NCBI RefSeq assembly: GCF_021699195.1
Contig: NZ_SSXE01000094.1
Coordinates: 1 to 36,486, forward strand
DNA: 36,486 nucleotides
From: Nonomuraea sp. MG754425
GTDB lineage: Bacteria; Actinomycetota; Actinomycetes; Streptosporangiales; Streptosporangiaceae
Direction of reading: 5' to 3'
Positions 23,352 through 32,005 of the stretch are shown here, piece after piece. The notes beneath the pieces were generated by a model that was not told the DNA's origin, did not search any database, and worked only from the letters and a program-made list of their open reading frames with translations. Position 1 is the stretch's first letter, and each line of letters starts with the position of its first letter. The position numbers and the translations under genes are program-made.

Positions 23352-25018
23352 GGTGCCCCTGACCTGCAAGGATTTGGGTGTCGACGCCATATCCAGTGCA
23401 GAAGCAGGTGCACCTTTCTGGTGAACGAGCGTACCGGGTGGGACCGCCGGTTGTCTGTCACAGCCGACGGAAAAGGGCTGGTGGGTCATGCGGGAGCGGT
23501 GCTGCTGCACAAGCTCGCCGACCGGGTCGGGCTGACCGAGGCGCTCGGCAGGCTGTGGCCGCATCGGCAGAGCGCGACCTGGCGGGAACGCGCGCACGTC
23601 CTGGTCGCCCTTGCCGCGGCGATCACGTGCGGCGCACGGAGCCTGCTGGAAGCCGAACGGCTGCAAGCTCACCAGGCGGCGCTGTTCGGAGCGGCACCCT
23701 CGGACTCCACTACCCACCGCGCCCTGGCCGGCCTGGACGAGACCATGCTCGCCCATATCGCCAAGGCGCGGGCAAAGGTACGGCGCCGTGTCTGGCAGCT
23801 GCTGCACCTGCGCCCGGGCGGCTTCCCCTGGCTGACGGTGGCCGGCAAACGGCTATGCGGCTGGATCGTCATCGACATCGACGCCACCATCATTACCGCC
23901 GCCTCCGACAAGCACGGCGCGGCCGTCACCTTCAAGAAAACGTACGGCTTTCACCCGCTGGCCTGCTGGTGCGCCAACACCCAGGAAGCGCTGGCGATGC
24001 TGCTGCGGCCCGGAAACGCCGGCAGCAACACCGTGACCGACCACCTGCGGGTGCTCACCGACGCGCTGGCCCAGATCCCGAACTCCTGCCAAGCCAAGAT
24101 CCTCGTTCGTGTCGACGGCGCGGGCGCCACCCACGATCTGCTGGTGCATCTGGAAGGCCTGAACACCGCCCGCCGCACGGTGCGGTACCTGGCCGGCTGG
24201 ATGATCACCGACCTCGACGAGCAGGCCATCGCCCGGCTGCCCGCCACCGCCTGGACCGAGTCCCTCACCCAGGACGGCGACCTCCAGCCCGGCTACCACG
24301 TCGCCGAACTGACCGGCCTCAACCAGCGCACCGGCTGGCCCGCGGGCATGCGACTGCTGGTGCGCCGGGTCCGCCCTTCGGCCCGCCACCGCAAGAGCCT
24401 GACCGCCTTCGAGACCCGGACCGGCTGGAAGTACTCGATCATCGTGACCAACATCGGCCGGATGTGGGGCATCGCCGGCTCCCACCACCCGCAATGGCTG
24501 GACGCGCTGGCCCGCGCGCACGCCGTGGTCGAGGACCGGGTCCGCGTCGGCAAGGCGATGGGCCTGCGCAACCTGCCCAGCAAGGACTGGACCGTCAACC
24601 AAGGATGGGTACTGGCCGCCAACCTCGGCCACGACCTGGACTGCTGGCTGCGCCTGCTCACCCTGCACGACCAACCCGGCCTGGACCGCGCCGAACCCGA
24701 CGCCATGCGCTACCGGCTCTACCACCTGCCCGCCCGGCTGGCCGCCCACGCCCGCCGCCGCCATCTGCGCATCGAGCACACCTGGCCCTGGGCCCAGGCA
24801 TTCGTCCTGGCCTGGCAGCGCCTCACCGACCTGCCCACTCTCACCTGAGAGCCGGACCCGACCACGACAATCCAGGAAGGAACCCCATCCGGGCCCGTGG
24901 AACCCGGCGCCCCCGCAGTGTCATGCGACGGCCCGCCCCGACCGCACCGGGGACATTACGGGCAAACCCGCGAAGGCGCTCACGCAACCCAACCAGCTGA
25001 AGAATCGAGGTTAAGGGG
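23352..25018 (+). mobile_element. IS1380-family insertion sequence
   Basis: The element is inferred around the transposase. The left end near 23352 (GCCCCTGACCTGCAAGGATT) and the right end near 25000-25018 (GAATCGAGGTTAAGGGGAG) are imperfect inverted repeats, sharing CCCCT-ACCT-GATT. A 10-bp palindrome AGGTGCACCT (23406-23415) lies just before the transposase start. Boundaries are approximate and no target duplication was identified. Confidence 0.6.
23421..24848 (+). CDS. IS1380-family transposase
   Basis: 475 aa. Family features visible are KGLVGHAGAVLLHKLADRVGL near the start, the region around IVIDIDATIITAASDKHGA with the first catalytic aspartates, KTYGFHPLACWC, RVDGAGATHDLL with another Asp, and the late YSIIVTNIGRMWGIAGSHHPQ and MGLRNLPSKDWTVNQGWVLAANLGHDL. 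Length and end sequence look complete, so it may be active. I start at GTG 23421, where homology-like sequence begins (NERTGWDRRLSVTADGKG); the upstream in-frame region overlaps the previous transposase gene and is a shadow. Confidence 0.88.
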   Translation: MNERTGWDRRLSVTADGKGLVGHAGAVLLHKLADRVGLTEALGRLWPHRQSATWRERAHVLVALAAAITCGARSLLEAERLQAHQAALFGAAPSDSTTHRALAGLDETMLAHIAKARAKVRRRVWQLLHLRPGGFPWLTVAGKRLCGWIVIDIDATIITAASDKHGAAVTFKKTYGFHPLACWCANTQEALAMLLRPGNAGSNTVTDHLRVLTDALAQIPNSCQAKILVRVDGAGATHDLLVHLEGLNTARRTVRYLAGWMITDLDEQAIARLPATAWTESLTQDGDLQPGYHVAELTGLNQRTGWPAGMRLLVRRVRPSARHRKSLTAFETRTGWKYSIIVTNIGRMWGIAGSHHPQWLDALARAHAVVEDRVRVGKAMGLRNLPSKDWTVNQGWVLAANLGHDLDCWLRLLTLHDQPGLDRAEPDAMRYRLYHLPARLAAHARRRHLRIEHTWPWAQAFVLAWQRLTDLPTLT

Positions 25019-25036
25019 AGCCGTTGACAGCCGGCA

Positions 25037-26011
25037 TTACATGCGCAGTTGCGCGCGGAGATCGGCCATCGCGCTCTGTTCCACGCTTACCCCGTAGGCG
25101 GTGACGAGGTGATTCATCAGCATGGCCGCGTGCCCCTGCTGCAGGCCCCAGTCACTCGCGGCGAAAGTCTGAAGGAGTCCGTCGCGCATGACGCCGCAGG
25201 CCGTGGGTTCGTCGCAGTCCTCAAGCCAAAGGTGCAGATCGGCCGATGATGGCTCTCGAGGCGTCTGGTCATCCGATGCTTCGTAGAGCATATTGGCGCG
25301 CCGGAGAGCGATCAGGGAATGCAGGAGGTCCTCGTCGAGGGAAGGTTCCGCGGATGCGCGTATCATCTTGCGGTGGCGCCATTCCTCCTTCGATCCTCTG
25401 GCGTCCATCCGCTTATAGGCGGCCCATTTGCTGGTTTCCGCCAGCACATGCCATCGATCATCTCGAGTCAGGAAATAACTGATCATCGCTGGGCCGATGA
25501 AGAGAAGGTCGTCGATGACGACCACACCGCCCTTACGCAGGCTGCGGGCGCCGTAGTACCAGTCGATGATCGGCATGGGGAAATGGTGGCTGCCGTCGAT
25601 GAACAGCAGGTCCAGGTCATCCAGTCGCAGCCCGGGAAGCACATCGTCGGATGAGCCGTTGAGCAGTTCGACGTTGGTCAGGTCGATGCCGTGGGTCGCG
25701 GCATAGGACCTGAACCGGTCGATCTCGTCGGCCGAGTTCACCACGCAGGTGTGACGGGCGCCCAGACCGGCGAACAAGGCCGTGGACACTCCGAGCCCGG
25801 TTTCCAGCGTGACCGCACCCGGAGTGATCAGGTCGGCCATGAGGTAGTAGCACGCCGCTTCGGTGTGCCAGGTTTGGTTTGGCTCCATATCGGCGGAGCC
25901 TCCGTGCACTCGGGGTGGATCGGCGAGAATACGATCTACCCATCGTCGTGACGCTGCGTGGAATTCCGCCATGGCCAGATCCTCTCTCCCGGCTGCCACC
26001 GGTCCGGTCAT
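25037..26011 (-). CDS. Class I SAM-dependent methyltransferase
   Basis: 324 aa. Rossmann-type methyltransferase of the Methyltransf_24 kind: motif I TLETGLGVSTALFAGLG (about 68-84), an acidic ribose-binding position near VVNSADEID, then LDLLFIDGSHHFPMPIIDW (about 133-151) and GGVVVIDDLL. The substrate is unknown, probably a small molecule of the adjacent peptide pathway. It is the third gene of a minus-strand operon; ATG 26011 overlaps the oxidoreductase stop (ATGA). ATG 25972 (MAEFHAAS) has a better ribosome site (AGGA, 8 bases) and is an alternative start. Its stop lies about 20 bp from the IS1380 end, so the IS forms the left edge of the cluster. Confidence 0.82.
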   Translation of the reverse strand: MTGPVAAGREDLAMAEFHAASRRWVDRILADPPRVHGGSADMEPNQTWHTEAACYYLMADLITPGAVTLETGLGVSTALFAGLGARHTCVVNSADEIDRFRSYAATHGIDLTNVELLNGSSDDVLPGLRLDDLDLLFIDGSHHFPMPIIDWYYGARSLRKGGVVVIDDLLFIGPAMISYFLTRDDRWHVLAETSKWAAYKRMDARGSKEEWRHRKMIRASAEPSLDEDLLHSLIALRRANMLYEASDDQTPREPSSADLHLWLEDCDEPTACGVMRDGLLQTFAASDWGLQQGHAAMLMNHLVTAYGVSVEQSAMADLRAQLRM

Positions 26012-27168
26012 CGTGTGGAAGCCGTCTCGGCCCAGGGACGCGGCGGTTCCCCCGCGGCCCATGACATCGGCTTGGGAGGCGTGAACGTTGTCGTCGGCCG
26101 GCTGATGGCCCCCTTGTTCGCCCGCGCGATCTCCAAGGTGACCTCGAGAACGTGCAGCGCACGATCGACGCCCAGCCTGCTGCGACGTCGCCCGCGCAGT
26201 TCGGCGGACAGTTCGGCGACGCCGCGGGCGAAATCCATGTTGTTCGCTCCCACTCTCGACAGCGCCGAAGGGCCCGGCCGGACCGGTGGATAGATTTCGG
26301 GGTACCCCGACTGGCCCCGCCGGACGACGACCGGGGAGGCGTAGTCCCAGACGCTCTGGACGATGAGAACGCCCTCGTCGCCGATGATCTGCAAGGAATG
26401 CCGCCGAGGCGCGACGATGCTGTTGGTCACGCGCGCGACCAGCCCATCGACGGCCGTTTCGCTCGGGCCGAATCTCAAACAGGCCACCGAGAAGTCGGGC
26501 GCCGGTGTCTCGCCCATGGCCGCGAAATGAGGGTTGGGCGCAAGCGACGCCGCAAAGGCGGTGAGCTCGGTGACCGGTCCGAAGAACGTGGTGAGCCAGT
26601 CCAGGGCGTACGCCGCGTGCTCGATCGTGCATCCCGTGCGGAACTCATCCATGTAGGGCCACGGCGCCCCCGAAGCGCTGACCCACTCGTGATAGTGCTC
26701 GCCCAGCACATAGCCGTCGTCGAGCTCCGCGTACGCGAGCAGGGGCGTTCCCACCGCGCCGGCGCGCAGGGCCTGCCACGCCGTCTGCGCGGGCTCTCCC
26801 AGGACGCTGGCCGGCGCCGACGCCAGGCCGAGGCCGCGTTCCGCCGCCAGCTCCACCAGATGTCTGGCCTGGGCCAGCTCGGTGGCCAATGGTTTCTCCA
26901 CGTAGACGTGTTTGCCGGCCAACAACGCGGCCTGGCTCACGGGAAAATGGTGGGCGGGGTTGACCAGGTTCACCACGATATCCAGTGACGGGTCTTCGAG
27001 CATCGCAGCCAGCGATGGGTATTCCGGTACCCCGTAATGTGCGGAGAAGGCCCGGCGGCGGTTCTCTGCGCGGTCGAAGACTCCGATCAGCTCCAGTTCC
27101 GGGTGGTTCGGCAGGGTCGCCGCGTATAGGTCCGCCACATAGCCGCAGCCGACGAATCCAATTCTCAT
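26008..27168 (-). CDS. Gfo/Idh/MocA-family NAD(P)-dependent oxidoreductase
   Basis: 386 aa. The N-terminal Rossmann fold starts at once with MRIGFVGCGYVADLY, and the family signature EKP occurs in HVYVEKPLA (91-93). The C-terminal alpha/beta domain with YMDEFRTGCTIEHAAYALDWL is typical. Such enzymes oxidise or reduce hydroxyl, keto or imine groups on sugars and related metabolites, and some form precursors in natural product pathways; the substrate here is unknown. ATG 27168 has AAAGG 7 bases upstream. It lies 94 bp after the thioesterase-like gene and overlaps the methyltransferase by ATGA. Confidence 0.85.
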   Translation of the reverse strand: MRIGFVGCGYVADLYAATLPNHPELELIGVFDRAENRRRAFSAHYGVPEYPSLAAMLEDPSLDIVVNLVNPAHHFPVSQAALLAGKHVYVEKPLATELAQARHLVELAAERGLGLASAPASVLGEPAQTAWQALRAGAVGTPLLAYAELDDGYVLGEHYHEWVSASGAPWPYMDEFRTGCTIEHAAYALDWLTTFFGPVTELTAFAASLAPNPHFAAMGETPAPDFSVACLRFGPSETAVDGLVARVTNSIVAPRRHSLQIIGDEGVLIVQSVWDYASPVVVRRGQSGYPEIYPPVRPGPSALSRVGANNMDFARGVAELSAELRGRRRSRLGVDRALHVLEVTLEIARANKGAISRPTTTFTPPKPMSWAAGEPPRPWAETASTR

Positions 27169-27262
27169 GTGCAACCTTTCGCGTTCGAGTGGCGCCGGAA
27201 CCGGTACGCCGCTCACCCGGTCGTTCCCGATCGGCTCGCGCCCGTCACGCATGAGCACTACC

Positions 27263-28093
27263 TCACGGCTCGATGCCGGACGGTGGTATCTCCTGGCTGA
27301 GGATCTTGGCCAGCGCATGTGGGTCGCCGCGGAGGAGCCAGTGGTCGCCGGGCACGAGCCGCAGGCGGAACTCGGCGCAGGAGTACTGCTTCCACTCGGC
27401 GTAGTACCCGGTGTCGAAGACATGGTCGTCGCGACCGGCGAGCACCGTTATGGGGATGTCGAGCGGGTCCATGTCGTCGCGGGGCAAGGACCTGCCGGTC
27501 AGGAGGGCGAAGTCGGCACGTATGGTCGGCTCGAAGAGCTCACGGGCATCGGGTTGAGCGGCGATCTCGTCCGGCAGCCCGCCTAGGGTGGCGATGCGTG
27601 ACCAGAACTCCTCTGACGGCGCGCGCAGTAAGTCGTCGTCCGCCTGCACGCGGTGGGGCGGTAGGAACGAGACGATGACCAGGCGGGACGGCGGCGTGGC
27701 CGCCCGCCGCGAGAGCTCGGCCGCCACGAGGTAGGCCAGCACCGCGCCCGCACAGTAGCCGACGATCCCGTATGGCCGCCGATGGTTGCGGTAGCGCTGT
27801 AGCGCGTCGGCGAGTTCCGTGACCAGCGGTCCGAGATCGGTTCTGGGCGGTTCGGGAAAGCGTGCCTCGCGGCCGGGTAGGTTCGCTCCCCAGAGGTCGA
27901 TTCGGCCGGCCGCTTCCGACGCGCAGGCGGCGAAGCTTCCCGCGCCGGCCCCCGCGTTGGGGAAGGCGAAAACCTGGATGGGCGCGGACACCGGCGGAGA
28001 CAAGGGTAGGAACCAGTCCGTGGCGCTGGGAGCGGTGCGCCGGAAGTCCGCGGCGAAATCGGGGTCGGTCTCGTCTCCGGTCACGTCCGTCAT
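27263..28093 (-). CDS. Type II thioesterase-like hydrolase or acyltransferase with Cys nucleophile
   Basis: 276 aa, alpha/beta hydrolase of the stand-alone thioesterase (GrsT-like) family: IQVFAFPNAGAGAGSF, the conserved LWGANLPGREAR, the nucleophile elbow GYCAG (C114), an acid in LAGRDDHVF (D222/D223) and PGDHWLL (H251). Classical type II thioesterases have serine (GHSMG). Cysteine at this place is known in acyl-shuttle enzymes such as SyrC and CmaE, which move aminoacyl groups between carrier proteins, so a transferase role is possible. ATG 28093 has GGAGG 5 bases upstream. It is first in the minus-strand operon and divergent from the ABC genes. Confidence 0.85.
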   Translation of the reverse strand: MTDVTGDETDPDFAADFRRTAPSATDWFLPLSPPVSAPIQVFAFPNAGAGAGSFAACASEAAGRIDLWGANLPGREARFPEPPRTDLGPLVTELADALQRYRNHRRPYGIVGYCAGAVLAYLVAAELSRRAATPPSRLVIVSFLPPHRVQADDDLLRAPSEEFWSRIATLGGLPDEIAAQPDARELFEPTIRADFALLTGRSLPRDDMDPLDIPITVLAGRDDHVFDTGYYAEWKQYSCAEFRLRLVPGDHWLLRGDPHALAKILSQEIPPSGIEP

Positions 28094-28287
28094 CGTGCCT
28101 CCGCGACACGTCGAGAACAGCGCTGCGGTCGCAGCGGACACCGCATCGAGTATTTCGTCGTTTCCGATTCGGAGCGCGTCCCATAAACCTGTTACGTGTC
28201 ATTGATCGCCCTCGTGCCTAAGCTGATCGAGCCATCGCGATTCGCGGCTGCAGACACGTTTCCGCCATCGCAGGAGCGGTTCGGGAA
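28094..28287. promoter_or_regulatory. Divergent intergenic region with palindrome
   Basis: 194 bp between the outward-facing thioesterase-like and ABC transporter genes, so it should hold two promoters. A perfect 7-2-7 palindrome CGCTGCGGTCGCAGCG lies at 28121-28136, 28 bases before the thioesterase-like start, and could be a repressor site. An A/T-richer patch at about 28150-28205 is the best place for promoter boxes. No regulator gene is in view. Confidence 0.4.
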
Positions 28288-30204
28288 ATGCTGGAGATGC
28301 GGTTGAGGAGTCGGCTGTCCACATGGACTTCGGAGCGTTGGGCGGCGGCACGAGACTGGCTTGCCCTGGCTCGGTTGCTGCCCCAGGCCGGCGTACTCCC
28401 TACGGCCGTGTCGGTGCTGCTGGCACTGCTCTCCGGCCTGCTTCCGGTGGGTTTCATCCTCGTCACGGCGCGGATAATCGACATTCTGGACGGCGGTCGC
28501 GGATCGGTGACGGACGTGACGGCCGGCGCCATCCCGGCGCTGCTGCTGGCGCTGGCCGCGTTCTCGCTCCAGCATGTCCTGGCGCCGTTCGAGTCGGCGG
28601 TGGGCACGCTGGTGGCACGGCGCATCGACGATCATCTGTCCGTCCGTTTCATGACGGCTGCGCTGACGCGACCGCTGGCGGCTGCGGAGCGGCCGGAGGC
28701 GCTCACCAAGGCGTCGGACATCAGGTTTGGCTTTCTCAACGACTGGCAGACTCCTGGTCTCGGGGCCGCCGCCCTCGGCCCGTTGCTGGCGCGCTATCTC
28801 CAGCTCGGCTCCGCGTTGGTCGTGCTGGCTATGGTCCTGTCCTGGCATGTCGCCGTTCTCCTGGGCATCGCGGCCCTGATCCTCCGCCACGGCCAGCGCA
28901 GCTCGCTGGACCGTTTCTCGGAAACCTGGGAAGGCCTGGCCGCGGCCCGCCGTCGCTTTCTGTACCTTGAAGCGCTCGGTACGGAGAACGAGTTCACGAA
29001 AGAGGTGCGCTCGTTCGGCCTGTCCGGCTGGCTGGACGAACGACACCGGCGCGAGTCCGGAGACTATCTTTCGCGGCTGTGGGCCGCTCGGCGGCAGATT
29101 TACCTGAAACCGTTTCTCGGGTACACGCTGCTCGGGCTGATCATCGCGGTGTTCGCCTTCTGGACGACAGCGGGCTCGCCCGATTATCGGCATGACGTTC
29201 TCGGTCTCGCGGTGGCCATTCAGTGCTTGCTCATTCCACTCCGTTTCGGCGTGCATTTCCCCGAGTGCGACGTGCCCGCCCAGCTCGGCCTGGTCGTCCA
29301 TCGGTCGATCAGGGAATACTGCGCTCCTCTCGCACCGGACGCGACACGAGAGCGGACCAGCGGACCGCCGCCGGAGCCCGGCCTTCGCCGTCCGCCCTGC
29401 GTGGCTCTGGAGAGGGTGCGCTTCGGCTATCCCGGGGGCAAGCAGGTGCTCAAAGGGCTGGACCTCACGTTGTCCTCCGGCCAGTCAACTGCAATCGTCG
29501 GCCTGAACGGCTCGGGAAAGACCACCCTGGTCAAGCTGATCTGCGGGCTCTACGCGCCAGACGCGGGACGGATCATCGCGGACGGAACCGACCTGACCAC
29601 CCTGGACGGGCATCGGTGGCGCCGGCACATCGCCGTGATGCTGCAGGACTTCCTGCGGTACGAGATGAGCGTCCGGGACAACGTTGCACTCGGACGGAGC
29701 GTCCGGGTGGACGGCGACGAGATCGACCGTGACGCGGTGGATGACGAGGTGATGGAGGCCCTCACCAGCGCCGGCGCCGAAGAGATCGTAGCCGGCCTGC
29801 CTCACGGCCTCGACACCATCCTTTCTCCTCAGTACACGCGAGGAGTGGGCCTGTCGGGCGGGCAGTGGCAGCGCATCGCGCTGGCCCGCGCCATTTTCGC
29901 GGTCCGCCGAGGTGCGTCCCTGCTAATCATGGACGAGCCGACATCCCAGCTCGACATCCGGTCCGAGGCCGCCTTCTTCGATCGTTTCCTCGACCTGACC
30001 GAGGGACTGACCACGCTGGTCATCTCGCACCGCTTCTCCACCGTCCGCAGGGCGCGGCACATCGCGGTGCTCTCCGGCGGCGTCATTGTCGAGAAGGGCA
30101 CGCACGAGGAGCTGCGCAGGCGCAAGGGCGTGTACGCCAGGATGTTCGACCTGCAGGCGGTGCGGGCGGGCGCCGCCTCGCCCGCGGCCGGTGAGGCGCG
30201 ATGA
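28288..30204 (+). CDS. ABC transporter, fused membrane and ATPase domains (subunit 1)
   Basis: 638 aa exporter half. The membrane domain has hydrophobic segments near 35-63, 80-100, 165-200 and 275-295. The ATPase domain has Walker A GLNGSGKTT (K411), Q-loop MLQDF, signature LSGGQWQR (about 522-529), Walker B LLIMDEPTSQLD (D549, E550) and H-loop VISHRFS. Such half-transporters export peptides or other products. The first gene of a plus-strand pair, it overlaps subunit 2 by ATGA, so the two probably form a heterodimer. The start at ATG 28288 has AGGAG about 10 bases upstream; ATG 28297 is an alternative. It likely exports the peptide product, giving self-resistance. Confidence 0.88.
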   Translation: MLEMRLRSRLSTWTSERWAAARDWLALARLLPQAGVLPTAVSVLLALLSGLLPVGFILVTARIIDILDGGRGSVTDVTAGAIPALLLALAAFSLQHVLAPFESAVGTLVARRIDDHLSVRFMTAALTRPLAAAERPEALTKASDIRFGFLNDWQTPGLGAAALGPLLARYLQLGSALVVLAMVLSWHVAVLLGIAALILRHGQRSSLDRFSETWEGLAAARRRFLYLEALGTENEFTKEVRSFGLSGWLDERHRRESGDYLSRLWAARRQIYLKPFLGYTLLGLIIAVFAFWTTAGSPDYRHDVLGLAVAIQCLLIPLRFGVHFPECDVPAQLGLVVHRSIREYCAPLAPDATRERTSGPPPEPGLRRPPCVALERVRFGYPGGKQVLKGLDLTLSSGQSTAIVGLNGSGKTTLVKLICGLYAPDAGRIIADGTDLTTLDGHRWRRHIAVMLQDFLRYEMSVRDNVALGRSVRVDGDEIDRDAVDDEVMEALTSAGAEEIVAGLPHGLDTILSPQYTRGVGLSGGQWQRIALARAIFAVRRGASLLIMDEPTSQLDIRSEAAFFDRFLDLTEGLTTLVISHRFSTVRRARHIAVLSGGVIVEKGTHEELRRRKGVYARMFDLQAVRAGAASPAAGEAR

Positions 30205-31973
30205 CGAGCCTGGCCGCGATCCGGCTTCTAGTGCCCCTCGCCGTGCGGGTCGACCGACGCCGACTGGTGCTGTCCGCTCTCTTGATGGGCATGGGTTACC
30301 TCGCCACCCCACTCGTGGCGCTGAACCTGAAGCTGTTCACCGACGCCATCTTGCGTGGCGAGCAACGGACGGCGTTCGCCCTGGTCGGATCGCTCGGGCT
30401 GCTCATCGTCGCCGAACTGATGTGCGCCCATTTCGCGCACCTGTCCTACTACGAGTTGTCCGAGCTGTGTCAGTCGGCCCTCAACTCGCGGCTGTTCACG
30501 GCGGCTAACGACGACGTGCCGCTTGAACGGCGTGAGCAGCCCGACTACGCCGACATGCTGCATCTCGCGCAGACAGGCCTGTGGCGGACGACCGGCGCCA
30601 TCGAGGCCCTGCTGCAGTTCAGCGGACTGGTGATCCAGCTGCTGGTCAGCACCGTGTTGATCGCCGGAATTCATCCGGGGCTGGCGCTGCTCCCCCAGCT
30701 GGCCCCGTTCCTGCTGGTCTCCGGTCACCTGGCCGAGCAATTCGGCAAGCGGGCCGAGCAGCGGGCCGCCGAGTCGGGCCGGCAGGCCAGACATCTGCTC
30801 AAGCTCGCCGCCTCGCCCTCCGGCGTAGTGGAGTTGCGGATCGCCCGGATGGAACGGGAGGTCATCGGTCGGTACCGGCAGGCACGAGAGGCGGCTGGCA
30901 ACATCCTCTGGTGGGGCCGTTTGCGTGCCGCCGTGATCCGCGGGCTCGGCCAGGTCCTGTTCTCCCTGGGCTGCATCGGGGCGTTGTTCCTGGTGTTCAC
31001 GCAGGTGGCGGTGGGCGACGCCACGGTGGGTGACTTCGTTCTCGCGCTGGCGCTGGTCATTCAGGTAGGGACGCAGGTCGCCAGCGGGGCGAGCCTCTTC
31101 GGCGTGCTGCAACGCACTGGGCGGACGGCCGAGCAGTTCGCCTGGCTCAGCGCCCAGGGCGAGAACGACGCCCGTCCCCGGGTGCCAGTGCGTCCGGGTT
31201 CCGGCGCAGATGGCATCACCTTGCACGAGGTGTTCTTCACCTACCCGGGCCGGTCGATCCCGGCAGTACGGGAAATTTCGGTCAAGATTCCTGCGGGTAA
31301 CGTCGTGGCGATCGTGGGTGAGAACGGCTCGGGCAAGAGCACGCTCGTCAAGCTGCTGTGCGGCCTGTACGCCCCCACCAGCGGCCGGATCCTGCTCGAT
31401 GACGTGCCCGGTGACGGGCGACGCGGCGACGGTCCGTGGCCCGTCGCCGCCATGTTTCAGGACTTCGCCAGAATTGAGCTGACGTTGCTTGAATCGGTCG
31501 GCGTCGGCGATCTGACGCGGATGTCGGGGATGACCGTGACCGAGGCGCTCGGCAAAGGGGGTGCGGAGACGCTCCCGGGAGCGCTGCCGGACGGGCTGCT
31601 GTCGATCGTGGGAACCCGGTACGCGCAAGGCGCCGAGCTTTCCGGCGGCCAGTGGCAGAAGCTGGCTCTCGCCAGGACGTTCATGCGGCGGTCCCGGCTG
31701 CTCGTCCTCGACGAGCCGACCGCCGCGTTCGATCCTTTCGCCGAACACGAGCTGGTGTCCGTGCTAACGGACGCCGCACGGGACGCCGCTGGGAGCGGCG
31801 GTGTCACGCTGGTCGTCTCGCACCGGCTCTCTATGGCGAGGATGGCCGACCTTGTCATGGTCATGGACGAGGGTCGGCTGGTCGCGTACGGCACCCATGA
31901 GGAGCTGCGGGCGGAGGGCGGCCTCTACGCGGACATGATCGCCAGGCAGGCGCACGCCTACCACGAAGACTGA
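30201..31973 (+). CDS. ABC transporter, fused membrane and ATPase domains (subunit 2)
   Basis: 590 aa partner of the preceding gene. Hydrophobic segments lie near 22-48, 58-78, 135-175 and 250-300. The ATPase domain has Walker A GENGSGKST (K379), Q-loop MFQDF, signature LSGGQWQK (SGGQ 481-484), Walker B LLVLDEPTAAFD (D504, E505) and H-loop VVSHRLS. Both subunits have complete catalytic sets, so there is no sign of a dead site. The two proteins share the unusual SGGQWQ signature and a QDF Q-loop and are probably old duplicates. The gene ends 32 bases before the convergent E2 gene. Confidence 0.88.
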   Translation: MTSLAAIRLLVPLAVRVDRRRLVLSALLMGMGYLATPLVALNLKLFTDAILRGEQRTAFALVGSLGLLIVAELMCAHFAHLSYYELSELCQSALNSRLFTAANDDVPLERREQPDYADMLHLAQTGLWRTTGAIEALLQFSGLVIQLLVSTVLIAGIHPGLALLPQLAPFLLVSGHLAEQFGKRAEQRAAESGRQARHLLKLAASPSGVVELRIARMEREVIGRYRQAREAAGNILWWGRLRAAVIRGLGQVLFSLGCIGALFLVFTQVAVGDATVGDFVLALALVIQVGTQVASGASLFGVLQRTGRTAEQFAWLSAQGENDARPRVPVRPGSGADGITLHEVFFTYPGRSIPAVREISVKIPAGNVVAIVGENGSGKSTLVKLLCGLYAPTSGRILLDDVPGDGRRGDGPWPVAAMFQDFARIELTLLESVGVGDLTRMSGMTVTEALGKGGAETLPGALPDGLLSIVGTRYAQGAELSGGQWQKLALARTFMRRSRLLVLDEPTAAFDPFAEHELVSVLTDAARDAAGSGGVTLVVSHRLSMARMADLVMVMDEGRLVAYGTHEELRAEGGLYADMIARQAHAYHED

Positions 31974-31978
31974 GCGGA

Positions 31979-31996
31979 TCCCGACGCGGATCGGGA
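31979..31996. terminator. Hairpin between convergent ABC and E2 genes
   Basis: TCCCGA (31979-31984) pairs with TCGGGA (31991-31996) across a 6-base loop, inside the 32-bp gap between two convergent stops. It is short and lacks a T tract, so a bidirectional terminator role is only plausible. Confidence 0.4.
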
Positions 31997-32005
31997 ACGA
32001 CGCCG

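Noticed and set aside
23378..25000. 540-codon plus frame overlapping the IS1380 transposase
   Set aside because: Arg/Pro/Ala-rich out-of-frame shadow of the real transposase.
28192..29301. Minus-strand frame opposite the first ABC gene
   Set aside because: Gln/Arg-rich antisense shadow; the plus strand encodes a complete ABC half-transporter.
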